Part shown: piece after piece, positions 23,014 through 28,544 of the stretch
How positions within the stretch are numbered: position 1 is the stretch's first letter
Layout of the letters: each line of letters opens with the position of its first letter
Origin: Oscillospiraceae bacterium
GTDB taxonomy: Bacteria; Bacillota; Clostridia; Oscillospirales; Oscillospiraceae
Assembly (NCBI GenBank): GCA_016296635.1
Contig: JAEDIZ010000015.1
Location: forward strand, 1-28,544
Direction of reading: 5' to 3'
DNA: 28,544 bases
Notes under the pieces: generated by a model
Database searches by the model: none
The model's input: only the letters and a program-made list of their open reading frames with translations
Told to the model about the DNA's origin: nothing
Made by a program: the position numbers and the translations under genes

Positions 23014-23877
23014 TTATTGCGAACTTCCGAATATTTTGCTTTGCAGTTCTTCAAAGGCGGTGTGGTACAGTACATTGTTTTCAAGTGTCTGCAGATGCAC
23101 CAGCCATACAGTCCATTCTGCCATATCCGTCAGCGGAAGCCATAATAATCCGGGAATATTTGCCGGTATCAGACGCTCCGGCAGCATCAGCGCACAATGT
23201 CCGTCCTGCGCAAGCGTGATCAGCCGATGCAGATCAAAACCGGTATACTTGATACCGAGCCCGTGACTTTTGCAGATTTCAGCGGTTCTGATGTCATTCA
23301 GCGCCGCCAACGGCAGCCATGACAAATCCTCAAGCGTCAACTCCTCTAGCCCGGAAAGATTGCTCTGTTCCCTGATTACCACGCCATAGCGGGATTTCAG
23401 CAGCAGCTCAGAAGAGAATACCGGGTCCTGCGGTTGTTTTACGCAGAGTGCATAATCAGCTTTATGCTCCATGAGGAACGGGACACAATGCTCTTCCGTA
23501 CACTCGGCATATTCGAGTTCGATGTTTTCCTGATTAGACTGAAAGGACAAAATGGACTGCTCATAGATCTGACCGAGACCGACAGAAAACACCAGCCTGA
23601 TATGCTGATGATATCGGGTACCGTAGCGCTGCATTTCGCTGCGGATCTGATCAAGCTCGATTACATTGCTGCGGATCCGGTCATAAAACATGATTCCGGC
23701 GGGTGTCAGAAACGCGCCGCTGGAATTGCGCATAAATAGTTCTACCCCCAGCTCATGCTCCAAGTGAGAGATTGACTTGCTGATTGCCTGCCTGGAAATA
23801 TACAGTTCTTCTGCGGCACTGACAAAGCTGCGTGCATCCGCAACCGCAAGGAAGTATTTCAGCTGCCGGAGTTCCAT
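23014..23877 (-). CDS. LysR family regulator of the corrinoid methyltransferase locus
   Basis: This 287-residue LysR-type regulator has an N-terminal winged helix-turn-helix (MELRQLKYFLAVADARSFV, then ISRQAISKSISHLEHELG) and a C-terminal periplasmic-binding-like effector domain. The effector is unknown; a methylated substrate of the pathway is the natural guess. AAGGTGGG precedes the ATG. It is transcribed with the activator and DUF2284 genes (18-nt gap) and divergently from the methyltransferase gene. The classic LysR layout and the TTGCA repeats between them point to local control. Confidence 0.93.
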   Translation of the reverse strand: MELRQLKYFLAVADARSFVSAAEELYISRQAISKSISHLEHELGVELFMRNSSGAFLTPAGIMFYDRIRSNVIELDQIRSEMQRYGTRYHQHIRLVFSVGLGQIYEQSILSFQSNQENIELEYAECTEEHCVPFLMEHKADYALCVKQPQDPVFSSELLLKSRYGVVIREQSNLSGLEELTLEDLSWLPLAALNDIRTAEICKSHGLGIKYTGFDLHRLITLAQDGHCALMLPERLIPANIPGLLWLPLTDMAEWTVWLVHLQTLENNVLYHTAFEELQSKIFGSSQ

Positions 23878-23906
23878 TGCTATCCCACCTTTTCTTTTTC
23901 AGTCAT

Positions 23907-23935
23907 AGTGTAGCATACACTAAGAAAAATCGCAA
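23907..23935 (-). promoter_or_regulatory. lysR-activator operon promoter
   Basis: On the minus strand TTGCGA (23935-23930), 17-bp spacer ending TGC, TACACT (23912-23907). The -35 directly abuts the TTGCA dyad, suggesting autorepression. Confidence 0.75.
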
Positions 23936-23962
23936 TTGCATTCCTGCAAATTTTAGTTGCAA
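23936..23962. promoter_or_regulatory. Candidate LysR operator (TTGCA repeats)
   Basis: TTGCA-TTCC-TGCAA (23936-23949) is a perfect dyad fitting the T-N11-A LysR-box rule, and another TTGCAA lies at 23957-23962. The dyad is centred about 75 bp upstream of the expected methyltransferase transcription start. Confidence 0.6.
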
Positions 23963-24002
23963 ACCGGACAAGAATTAATTGCTTTTCGAGCAGAAAGACA
24001 CA

Positions 24003-24011
24003 TGCTATACT
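24003..24011 (+). promoter_or_regulatory. Extended -10 of the methyltransferase operon
   Basis: TGCTATACT (24003-24011) has no good -35 at 17 bp (TTTCGA at 23983-23988; TTGCTT at 23979-23984 would need a 21-bp spacer). This fits activator-dependent transcription. Confidence 0.65.
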
Positions 24012-24047
24012 GGCACGGTCAAAACAAATATGAGGAGGCAATCCGAA

Positions 24048-24848
24048 ATGATTGTGATTGGTGAAAAGGTTAACGGCTCGATTCCGTCTGTTGCAAAGGC
24101 AATCGCAGAGCGCGATGCTGACTGGATCCGCAATCTTGCGAAGATTCAGTCCGATGCCGGCGCAGATTTTATTGACGTATGTGCGTCTGTTAAAGATGAT
24201 GAAGTAGAAACGCTGCATTGGCTGATTGACCTTGTGCAGGAGGTTACGGATACGCCCATCTGCATTGATTCACCGAATCCGGAATCCTGTGTTGCTGCCA
24301 TGCAGTTCTGCAAAAAGCCGGGCCTGATCAACTCCGTATCCATGGAAGGCAATAAGGTCGATGTGATTTTCCCGGCAATTGCGAATACCACCTGGCAGGT
24401 GATCGCGCTTCTTTGCGCCAAGGGGATTCCGCAGTCGGCAGAGGATCGGCTGGCTGTGTTTGACGATCTTATGATCAAGGCGAAGGAATACGGTATCGCG
24501 CCGAACCGCATGCATATCGATCCCCTGGTTGAAATGCTCTGCACCTCCGAGGATGGTATTTCCATGGTCGTCGAGGTCATTCGAACGGTCAAAGAAAAGT
24601 TTCCGACCATCCATGTGACGGGTGCTGTCAGCAACATTTCCTATAATCTGCCGGTCAGAAAGGTATTGAATCAGACCTTTTTGGTGCTGGCCATGAATGC
24701 AGGCATGGATTCCGGCGTGATGGATCCGACCAACCGTGATATGATGGGCATGATGTATGCCACGGAAGCGATGCTCGGTTTGGATGACTACTGCATGGAA
24801 TATATCGGCGCATACCGCGAAGGAAAATTCGGCCCGATTAAGGCCTGA
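24048..24848 (+). CDS. Pterin-binding methyltransferase (methyltetrahydrofolate:corrinoid type, MtgA/AcsE-like)
   Basis: The 266-residue protein is a complete TIM-barrel pterin-binding domain as in AcsE and MtgA: VIGEKVNGSIPSVAKAI, the Asp-containing AGADFIDVCAS, ICIDSPNPE, LINSVSMEGNK, MHIDPLVEML and VTGAVSNISYNLP. It moves a methyl group between tetrahydrofolate and the corrinoid protein encoded 27 nt downstream. AGGAGG lies about 8 nt before the ATG at 24048. Direction of transfer is not determined by sequence. In MtgA-type systems the flow is from methyl-corrinoid to tetrahydrofolate, feeding the folate pool. No acetyl-CoA synthase genes are in view, so an AcsE role is less likely. Confidence 0.9.
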   Translation: MIVIGEKVNGSIPSVAKAIAERDADWIRNLAKIQSDAGADFIDVCASVKDDEVETLHWLIDLVQEVTDTPICIDSPNPESCVAAMQFCKKPGLINSVSMEGNKVDVIFPAIANTTWQVIALLCAKGIPQSAEDRLAVFDDLMIKAKEYGIAPNRMHIDPLVEMLCTSEDGISMVVEVIRTVKEKFPTIHVTGAVSNISYNLPVRKVLNQTFLVLAMNAGMDSGVMDPTNRDMMGMMYATEAMLGLDDYCMEYIGAYREGKFGPIKA

Positions 24849-24875
24849 TTGCATATAAAAAGGGGGATTTATATT

Positions 24876-25511
24876 ATGTCAAAAATTGAAGAAGTAGCGC
24901 AGGCCGTTGAAAACGGCAAGTCCAAGCTCGTTCCCGGTCTGGTGCAGGAAGCATTGGATGAGGGCGATGCACCCATTGATATTCTGAACAAGGGCATGAT
25001 CGATGCGATGAGCATCGTCGGTGAAAAGTTTAAGCGCAACGAGATCTTTGTTCCCGAGATGCTTGTTGCCGCAAAAGCGATGAAGAAGGGCGTTGAGGTG
25101 CTGAAGCCGCATCTCGGCTCCGGCAATGACACCAAGATCGGCAAGATGGCAATGGGCACCGTTTTCGGTGATCTGCACGATATCGGAAAGAATCTGGTCA
25201 TCATGATGATCGAGTCTACCGGCTATGAGGTCATCGACCTTGGCATTGATGTCCCGGTGGAAAAGTTTATGGAGGCTGCTGACGATCCCGAAGTCACTGT
25301 CATCGGTGTTTCTGCATTGCTGACCACCACCATGCCTGCCATGCAGGAAATTGTCGCTGCGCTCAATAAGCATCCGCGCCGCAGCGAGTTCAAGATCATG
25401 GTTGGCGGCGCTCCCATTACCGAAGCATTTGCGCAGGAGATCGGCGCAGACATCTATACCGCAGACGCCGCATCTGCAGGTCAGGCTGCGAAGGCACTTG
25501 CCGCAAAGTAA
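24876..25511 (+). CDS. Corrinoid (B12-binding) protein of a methyltransferase system
   Basis: The 211-residue protein is the methyl carrier. It has an N-terminal helical cap domain (about 1-85) and a Rossmann-like B12 domain (about 90-211). The lower-ligand motif is GDLHDIGKNLV (the DxHxxG signature), followed by VSALLTTTM and MVGGAPITE. It matches MttC/MtgC/MtmC-type proteins in size. AGGGGG precedes the ATG at 24876. It forms an operon with the pterin-binding methyltransferase and ends at a terminator. The expected third partner, a substrate:corrinoid methyltransferase of MttB or MtaB type, is not in this window. Confidence 0.94.
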   Translation: MSKIEEVAQAVENGKSKLVPGLVQEALDEGDAPIDILNKGMIDAMSIVGEKFKRNEIFVPEMLVAAKAMKKGVEVLKPHLGSGNDTKIGKMAMGTVFGDLHDIGKNLVIMMIESTGYEVIDLGIDVPVEKFMEAADDPEVTVIGVSALLTTTMPAMQEIVAALNKHPRRSEFKIMVGGAPITEAFAQEIGADIYTADAASAGQAAKALAAK

Positions 25512-25528
25512 ATCCAACAGAAAAAGCT

Positions 25529-25564
25529 GCCGCTTCCGAAGACCGGAAGCGGCATACTTTCTTT
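25529..25564 (+). terminator. Intrinsic terminator after the corrinoid protein gene
   Basis: GCCGCTTCCG (25529-25538) pairs with CGGAAGCGGC (25544-25553), followed by ATACTTTCTTT. Confidence 0.85.
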
Positions 25565-25649
25565 ATTATTCACTGCAGATTCGAGCTTCAGATACCTTGC
25601 TTTGCCGGAAAAACGTCGGCAGTCTTTGTGCAACTTCAAAACGCATATT

Positions 25650-25667
25650 GAAAAAGCATGCTTTTTC
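25650..25667. repeat. Perfect 18-bp palindrome
   Basis: GAAAAAGCATGCTTTTTC reads the same on both strands. It lies between the corrinoid operon terminator and the peptide locus. It could be an operator or a weak bidirectional terminator; the rest of 25565-25689 shows no gene. Confidence 0.7.
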
Positions 25668-25689
25668 GCCGTAATTTTGTCTACTTTCA

Positions 25690-25718
25690 TTGTTTATTCA
25701 ATTATTTTGTGATAGTAT
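25690..25718 (+). promoter_or_regulatory. Candidate promoter upstream of the first leader-peptide gene
   Basis: TTGTTT (25690-25695), 17-bp spacer, TAGTAT (25713-25718), 90 bp before the peptide start. It is not shared with the second peptide copy, so the conserved element at 25741-25807 may be the real driver. Confidence 0.4.
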
Positions 25719-25740
25719 ATGAACATCTTTTTCAAAACAC

Positions 25741-25807
25741 TTGTAGCCACTTTTCTCTCTTCATCGTATAAACAGATGCAGGATAAAAGAGCAAGGGAGG
25801 AATTGCA
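25741..25807 (+). promoter_or_regulatory. Duplicated promoter/leader element, copy 1
   Basis: TTGTAG (25741-25746), 20-bp pyrimidine-rich spacer, CATCGTATAA, then a leader with the 13-mer AAAAGAGCAAGGG (25785-25797) ending 10 nt before the ATG. The same ordered elements precede the peptide gene at 26395. Confidence 0.65.
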
Positions 25808-25963
25808 ATGGATGACAAGAACGGATTGAACATTGAGGAACTTGAAAAGGTTTCGGGCGGCGTAGAGGTTCTCCCCAATCCCGCAGGCGTTGAAAAAAAG
25901 AGGATTCGCTCCGTATGGCCGAGACGCTCGCAGATGGCAAGGATATGGGAACCTGGAGAATGA
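25808..25963 (+). CDS. Double-glycine leader peptide 1 (probable frameshift in an A7 run)
   Basis: The leader MDDKNGLNIEELEKVSGG (18 residues) is a typical bacteriocin-type double-glycine signal for a PCAT/ComA-like peptidase transporter. As read, the core is a basic 33-residue tail ending at 25963. However, one extra A in the run of seven A (25893-25899) would switch to a frame giving a 43-residue acidic core that ends at 25992 (EDSLRMAETLADGKDMGTW, then RMMYGEEYMQL). This alternative looks more protein-like and ends at its own stop. So this is either a frameshifted gene, a slippage-expressed one, or a homopolymer sequencing error. GGGAGG precedes the ATG. No transporter is nearby. Confidence 0.7.
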   Translation: MDDKNGLNIEELEKVSGGVEVLPNPAGVEKKRIRSVWPRRSQMARIWEPGE

Positions 25964-26049
25964 TGTACGGCGAAGAATATATGCAGTTGTAGTACAGCGC
26001 CCACAGTAACACATAAAAGCGTCGGAGGATCGCAGCAAAAAAATGATAA

Positions 26050-26312
26050 ACTAAAAGGAAAAAACTCAAGAAGATTTCAGAAGATTTCGAACCAAACTGC
26101 TGCATGACGCTGATCTGTTGTCCGAAAGGCAAACTGTGCGCCTTCGTATCGGGAACCTATTTCGATAAGGAGTATCAAAGATGCTCCTTATTCGGACATA
26201 CGCTGCCGGGAATCGCGTTGACTTACAGCAGCAAGCTTGAATGCATATCCTTGCGCCGAATGCAATTGACAAGGCTCATAGTGGAATGTATGACGACTCT
26301 TTATGATGCATT
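26050..26312 (+). pseudogene. Degraded copy of the cysteine-rich double-glycine leader peptide
   Basis: Translation in the frame of 26050 gives LKKISEDFEPNCCMTLICCP, which lines up residue for residue with LEKVNGGLSVDDYRTVVCCP of the intact peptide at 26395. It continues with FVSGTYFDKEYQRCSLFGH against IVSGNYFGKEYGKCSLCSA. The cleavage GG has become ED, a TAA stands just before the remnant, and the second CxxC is lost. It runs without a stop into the next gene, producing an open frame from ATG 26104 to 26640 that is an artefact of the tandem arrangement. It is most likely a dead duplicate; expression from ATG 26104 cannot be excluded. Confidence 0.7.
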
Positions 26313-26327
26313 ACAATCATCATTTTA

Positions 26328-26394
26328 TTGTCACTTTTTCTTTTTTACATCGTATAATCAGACGCAAGGTCAAAAGAGCAAGGGTGATTTCATC
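26328..26394 (+). promoter_or_regulatory. Duplicated promoter/leader element, copy 2
   Basis: TTGTCA (26328-26333), 19-bp pyrimidine-rich spacer, TATAAT (26353-26358), then the 13-mer AAAAGAGCAAGGG (26372-26384) 10 nt before the ATG. It parallels the element at 25741-25807 in order and spacing. Confidence 0.68.
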
Positions 26395-26640
26395 ATGGAA
26401 GACAAGAAAGTGTTGACAAATAAAGAACTCGAAAAGGTCAACGGTGGACTTAGCGTTGACGACTACCGAACTGTGGTTTGCTGTCCGAGGCACAGATCCT
26501 TCACTATTGTCTCGGGAAATTATTTCGGGAAAGAATACGGAAAATGTTCGCTCTGCTCTGCCAAAATGGTGGGCGTGATATTATCTCATAACGGCGTGAC
26601 CGAGCAGGTAAAGGAATGCTATGAATCCCTGCAAAAATAA
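26395..26640 (+). CDS. Cysteine-rich double-glycine leader peptide 2 (81 residues)
   Basis: The leader MEDKKVLTNKELEKVNGG (residues 1-18) has the ELEKVxGG double-glycine signature cut by peptidase-domain ABC transporters. The 63-residue core has paired cysteines at 29-30 (VVCCPR), a CSLC motif (51-54) and Cys75, reminiscent of a small metal-ribbon or disulfide fold. I do not recognise the core family. The start is chosen over the in-frame ATG at 26104 because of AGGGTGA 8 nt upstream, the leader motif, and the promoter element shared with the gene at 25808. A bacteriocin, signalling or effector role is possible; none is shown. Confidence 0.8.
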   Translation: MEDKKVLTNKELEKVNGGLSVDDYRTVVCCPRHRSFTIVSGNYFGKEYGKCSLCSAKMVGVILSHNGVTEQVKECYESLQK

Positions 26641-26656
26641 AACGGCGTCAAAAAAT

Positions 26657-26758
26657 ATGAGGGATAATGATAATACCGACAAACTCCTTGGACGTCATTA
26701 TTGGGGTATGATCGGATTTATGGAAGCTCTGAAGAATGAGGCAATGAAGCAGGAATAA
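26657..26758 (+). CDS. Possible 33-residue peptide
   Basis: A short open frame begins MRDNDNTDKLLGRHY and continues WGMIGFMEALKNEAMKQE. It is acidic at the start and amphipathic at the end, 16 nt after the cysteine-rich peptide. No clear ribosome site is seen. It may be a remnant core of another leader peptide. The stretch from 26759 to 26954 contains no other gene that I can support. Confidence 0.3.
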   Translation: MRDNDNTDKLLGRHYWGMIGFMEALKNEAMKQE

Positions 26759-26922
26759 CATGCCGATTCAATAAACTTTCGTTTCTATCCCGATTATATT
26801 TCCCGCGGATCTGCAAAATCCGGGGAATCACGGCGGCAGTTCTTATCGTATCGATTCCCGGATAAGATCCATTTTGACATTGAGATTTATGAAATCTTCG
26901 TATATTAAACACATTATTCAAA

Positions 26923-26937
26923 GTGTAAAGTTTACAC
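26923..26937. promoter_or_regulatory. Perfect 15-bp palindrome before the HAD gene
   Basis: GTGTAAA-G-TTTACAC lies just upstream of the AAAGGTGA ribosome site (26939-26946). A TTGACA at 26874-26879 and a TATATT at 26901-26906 (21-bp spacing) and a second dyad AGATTT/AAATCT (26883-26897) lie upstream. The palindrome may be an operator or mRNA hairpin. Confidence 0.55.
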
Positions 26938-26954
26938 GAAAGGTGACTCGGGGT

Positions 26955-27738
26955 ATGATGGAAAACCAAATCAAAGCTGTCTTTTTTGATGTTGACGGTA
27001 CCCTGCTTTCACACAGAAGCAACAAGGTTCCCGACAGCACGAGAAGAGCACTTGAAAAGCTTCGCGCGCGGGATACAGTCTGTCGTTGCAACGGGACGCT
27101 ATATGGAAGAGTATGAACAGCTGCCTTTAAACGATATACCGTTTGACGGGTATCTGACACTGAACGGTCAGCTCCTGCTTGACCAAAGCCGTAAGGTATA
27201 TGCGGGCACGCCCATAGACGGCGTCGAAATGGAGGTTCTTGCGGGTATATTCCGGGCAAAAAGGATCCCGTTTGTCCTGATCGGAGAGGATCACCGCTAT
27301 ATCAACTATGTTGACAGCACGGTAATACGCACACAGGCCGAGACCAAAGGCTCCGTCCCCGAGGTCGGAGAATATCACGGAGAGAAGATCTTTCAGATCC
27401 TTGCCTTTGTACCGGAATCGCAGAAAAAGATTCTTGACAGCCTTCTTGATGAATGCGTTATCACAAGCTGGAACGCTACCGAGATCGACATCATCCCAAA
27501 GGGTGGCGGAAAACAGAACGGAATTAAAAAGTATATCGAGAAGCACGGTCTTGACCGCAACAATATCATGGCCTTCGGAGACGGGGAAAATGATATTGAC
27601 ATGCTGCACTATGCCGGCATAGGCGTTGCCATGGGGAACGCTTCGGATCTTGTAAAAAGCAACGCGGACTATGTTACTGCCGACATTGACGATGACGGCA
27701 TAGAAAAAGCACTGAAACATTTTGGAATTATAGATTGA
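26955..27738 (+). pseudogene. Cof-type HAD-IIB phosphatase, frameshifted
   Basis: The N-terminus MMENQIKAVFFDVDGTLLS holds the HAD nucleophile motif DVDGT. The frame is lost at about 27063-27070 and coding resumes one frame away with GIQSVVATGRYMEEYEQL, a cap domain, KGGGKQNGIKKYI, and the motif IV loop FGDGENDIDML. Restoring two bases (one more CG unit in the run CGCGCG) would give the uninterrupted joint ALEKLRARGIQSVVATGR. The full protein would be about 261 residues, normal for sugar-phosphate/flavin-type Cof phosphatases. It is either a pseudogene or carries an assembly error. The next gene starts 18 nt after its stop. Confidence 0.85.
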
Positions 27739-27756
27739 AAAGAGGTTGTCCAATCC

Positions 27757-28331
27757 GTGAACGGTGAGGCGTCAAATTCAAAAAACGTGGCCAGGCTCAT
27801 GCTCCGTCTGCTTCCGGTCCAGATCCTTCTGGCAATGGTCGGTTCTGTCAACGGAATGATTTCCAGCTATTTTGCCAGCAACTTTGTCGGCGTTGCGGCG
27901 ATGACTGCCGTAGGACTGTTTGCACCGATTCAGATGCTGTTTTCTGCAATCTTCACCATGCTCGCCGGCGGCTCGGTGATTCTTTGCGGAAAATATCTCG
28001 GGCAGAATGAGCATGACAGGCTCAATAATAATTTTTCCGTGCCTACCTTGCTGCCCTCTCTCTTGAGGAAATGGCCAGAAACGTAGTTGAACACGGCTTT
28101 ACAAAGGACCATCGATCTCATAGCATTGACATCCGTGTTGTTTATAAGGATGATGATGTTATTCTGAGAATCAGGGATGACTGCATTCCGTTTGACCCGG
28201 TTTCCAGACACAAGATGTCAGCCAATGAGGATAAGACCAGTAACATCGGACTGCGTGTTGTTTTTGGAATATCCAAGAACATCCAATACCAGAATATTCT
28301 CGGAATGAATGTTCTTACCATACGAATCTGA
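27757..28331 (+). pseudogene. MATE transporter N-terminus joined out of frame to an RsbW-like ATPase C-terminus
   Basis: From GTG 27757 about 93 residues match the start of a MATE multidrug/Na+ antiporter (LLPVQILLAMVGSVNGMISS, GGSVILCGKYLGQNEHDRL). The frame then breaks near 28034-28045. Another frame, from FFRAYLAALSLEEMARNVVE, encodes a HATPase_c_2 (RsbW-like histidine-kinase-type ATPase) domain: N-box EEMARNVVEHGF, G1 box DDCIPFDP, G2 region NIGLRVVFGISKN, ending LTIRI at 28331. Most of the transporter (over 300 residues) is missing. An internal deletion in a gene encoding a MATE-ATPase fusion is the simplest reading; deletion between two adjacent genes is the alternative. Confidence 0.75.
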
Positions 28332-28425
28332 ATGCTTTCAATTGTCAGCAGAATAACGGCTGATTTATCCCACACATTTCCAATTGAAACATCCAGATGA
28401 TGGAAATATGCTTCGAGTTTATATC

Positions 28426-28466
28426 AAACGCCTCCGGAAGCATTCCGCTCCCGGAGGCGTTTTTTA
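28426..28466 (+). terminator. Intrinsic terminator after the MATE/ATPase remnant
   Basis: AAACGCCTCCGG (28426-28437) pairs with CCGGAGGCGTTT (28451-28462), and the run continues TTTT to 28466. Confidence 0.88.
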
Positions 28467-28470
28467 ATAG

Positions 28471-28509
28471 CAAAACAAGAACCCCGGAATACGCTGAAGC
28501 GCATCCGGG
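28471..28509 (-). terminator. Possible minus-strand terminator at the right edge
   Basis: On the minus strand CCCGGA (28509-28504) pairs with TCCGGG (28488-28483), with an inner GCGCT/AGCGT stem, followed by TTCTTGTTTTG. It would serve a gene beyond the right edge. The remaining 28510-28544 is too short to interpret. Confidence 0.45.
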
Positions 28510-28544
28510 ACGGTTGGGAACGATGATAGAGGCAAGACGATCTT

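Noticed and set aside
26104..26640. A single 178-residue protein
   Set aside because: The frame merges a degraded peptide copy with an intact one. Internal evidence (leader motif, ribosome site, duplicated promoter) places the real start at 26395.
1..28544. tRNA, rRNA, CRISPR array, insertion sequence, phage or origin
   Set aside because: No cloverleaf, rRNA, regularly spaced repeat, transposase or integrase was found by eye on either strand; small or divergent RNA genes could be missed without a covariance-model search.

Overview
This 28.5 kb window looks like the chromosome of an anaerobic gut-type Clostridia bacterium, most likely from the Oscillospiraceae/Ruminococcaceae. That placement is an inference from gene content: S-layer (SLH) anchored deacetylase, DegV lipid-binding protein, Ktr potassium uptake, corrinoid/methyl-folate enzymes with a reductive activator, and double-glycine leader peptides. 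It also rests on strong AGGAGG-type ribosome sites and -35/-10 promoters of the housekeeping type. No rRNA, tRNA, CRISPR array, insertion sequence or phage gene was seen.

Positions 1-18.8 kb are mostly ordinary housekeeping genes in short, often convergent or divergent units separated by strong intrinsic terminators. In order they are: the end of an SLH-anchored polysaccharide deacetylase; a phosphohexomutase; a membrane-anchored D-Ala-D-Ala carboxypeptidase; a DegV protein; NadE; a YhhN-family membrane protein; a pair of DUF606 half-transporters; an SGNH hydrolase; an HD-domain protein with lipoate ligase; a nucleoside hydrolase followed by a DUF3788 gene with an in-frame TAG; GreA divergent from TrmO; a small anchored protein; a MerR regulator with a textbook 19-bp-spacer promoter; a deacetylase / zinc-ribbon / TruA operon; an unknown membrane protein; a 59-residue ferredoxin; and a GNAT acetyltransferase.

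Positions 18.8-25.6 kb hold a KtrB-KtrA potassium uptake operon with a terminator-like hairpin in its leader, then a divergent one-carbon locus. On the minus strand are a LysR regulator, a RACo-type corrinoid activator (2Fe-2S plus ASKHA-like domain) and a DUF2284 cysteine-rich protein. On the plus strand are a pterin-binding methyltransferase and its corrinoid protein. A repeated TTGCA operator lies between the two arms. Together they form the folate:corrinoid half of a methyl-transfer system plus its repair and regulation, but no substrate-specific methyltransferase is present in the window.

Positions 25.6-28.5 kb form an accessory, decaying region. It has a tandem family of tiny double-glycine-leader peptides sharing a duplicated promoter/leader: one with a probable A7 frameshift, one degraded copy, and one intact cysteine-rich 81-mer. 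These are followed by a HAD phosphatase broken by a 2-bp loss in a CG repeat, and by a MATE-transporter N-terminus joined out of frame to an RsbW-like ATPase C-terminus. The peptide family and the orphan corrinoid module are the most interesting parts.
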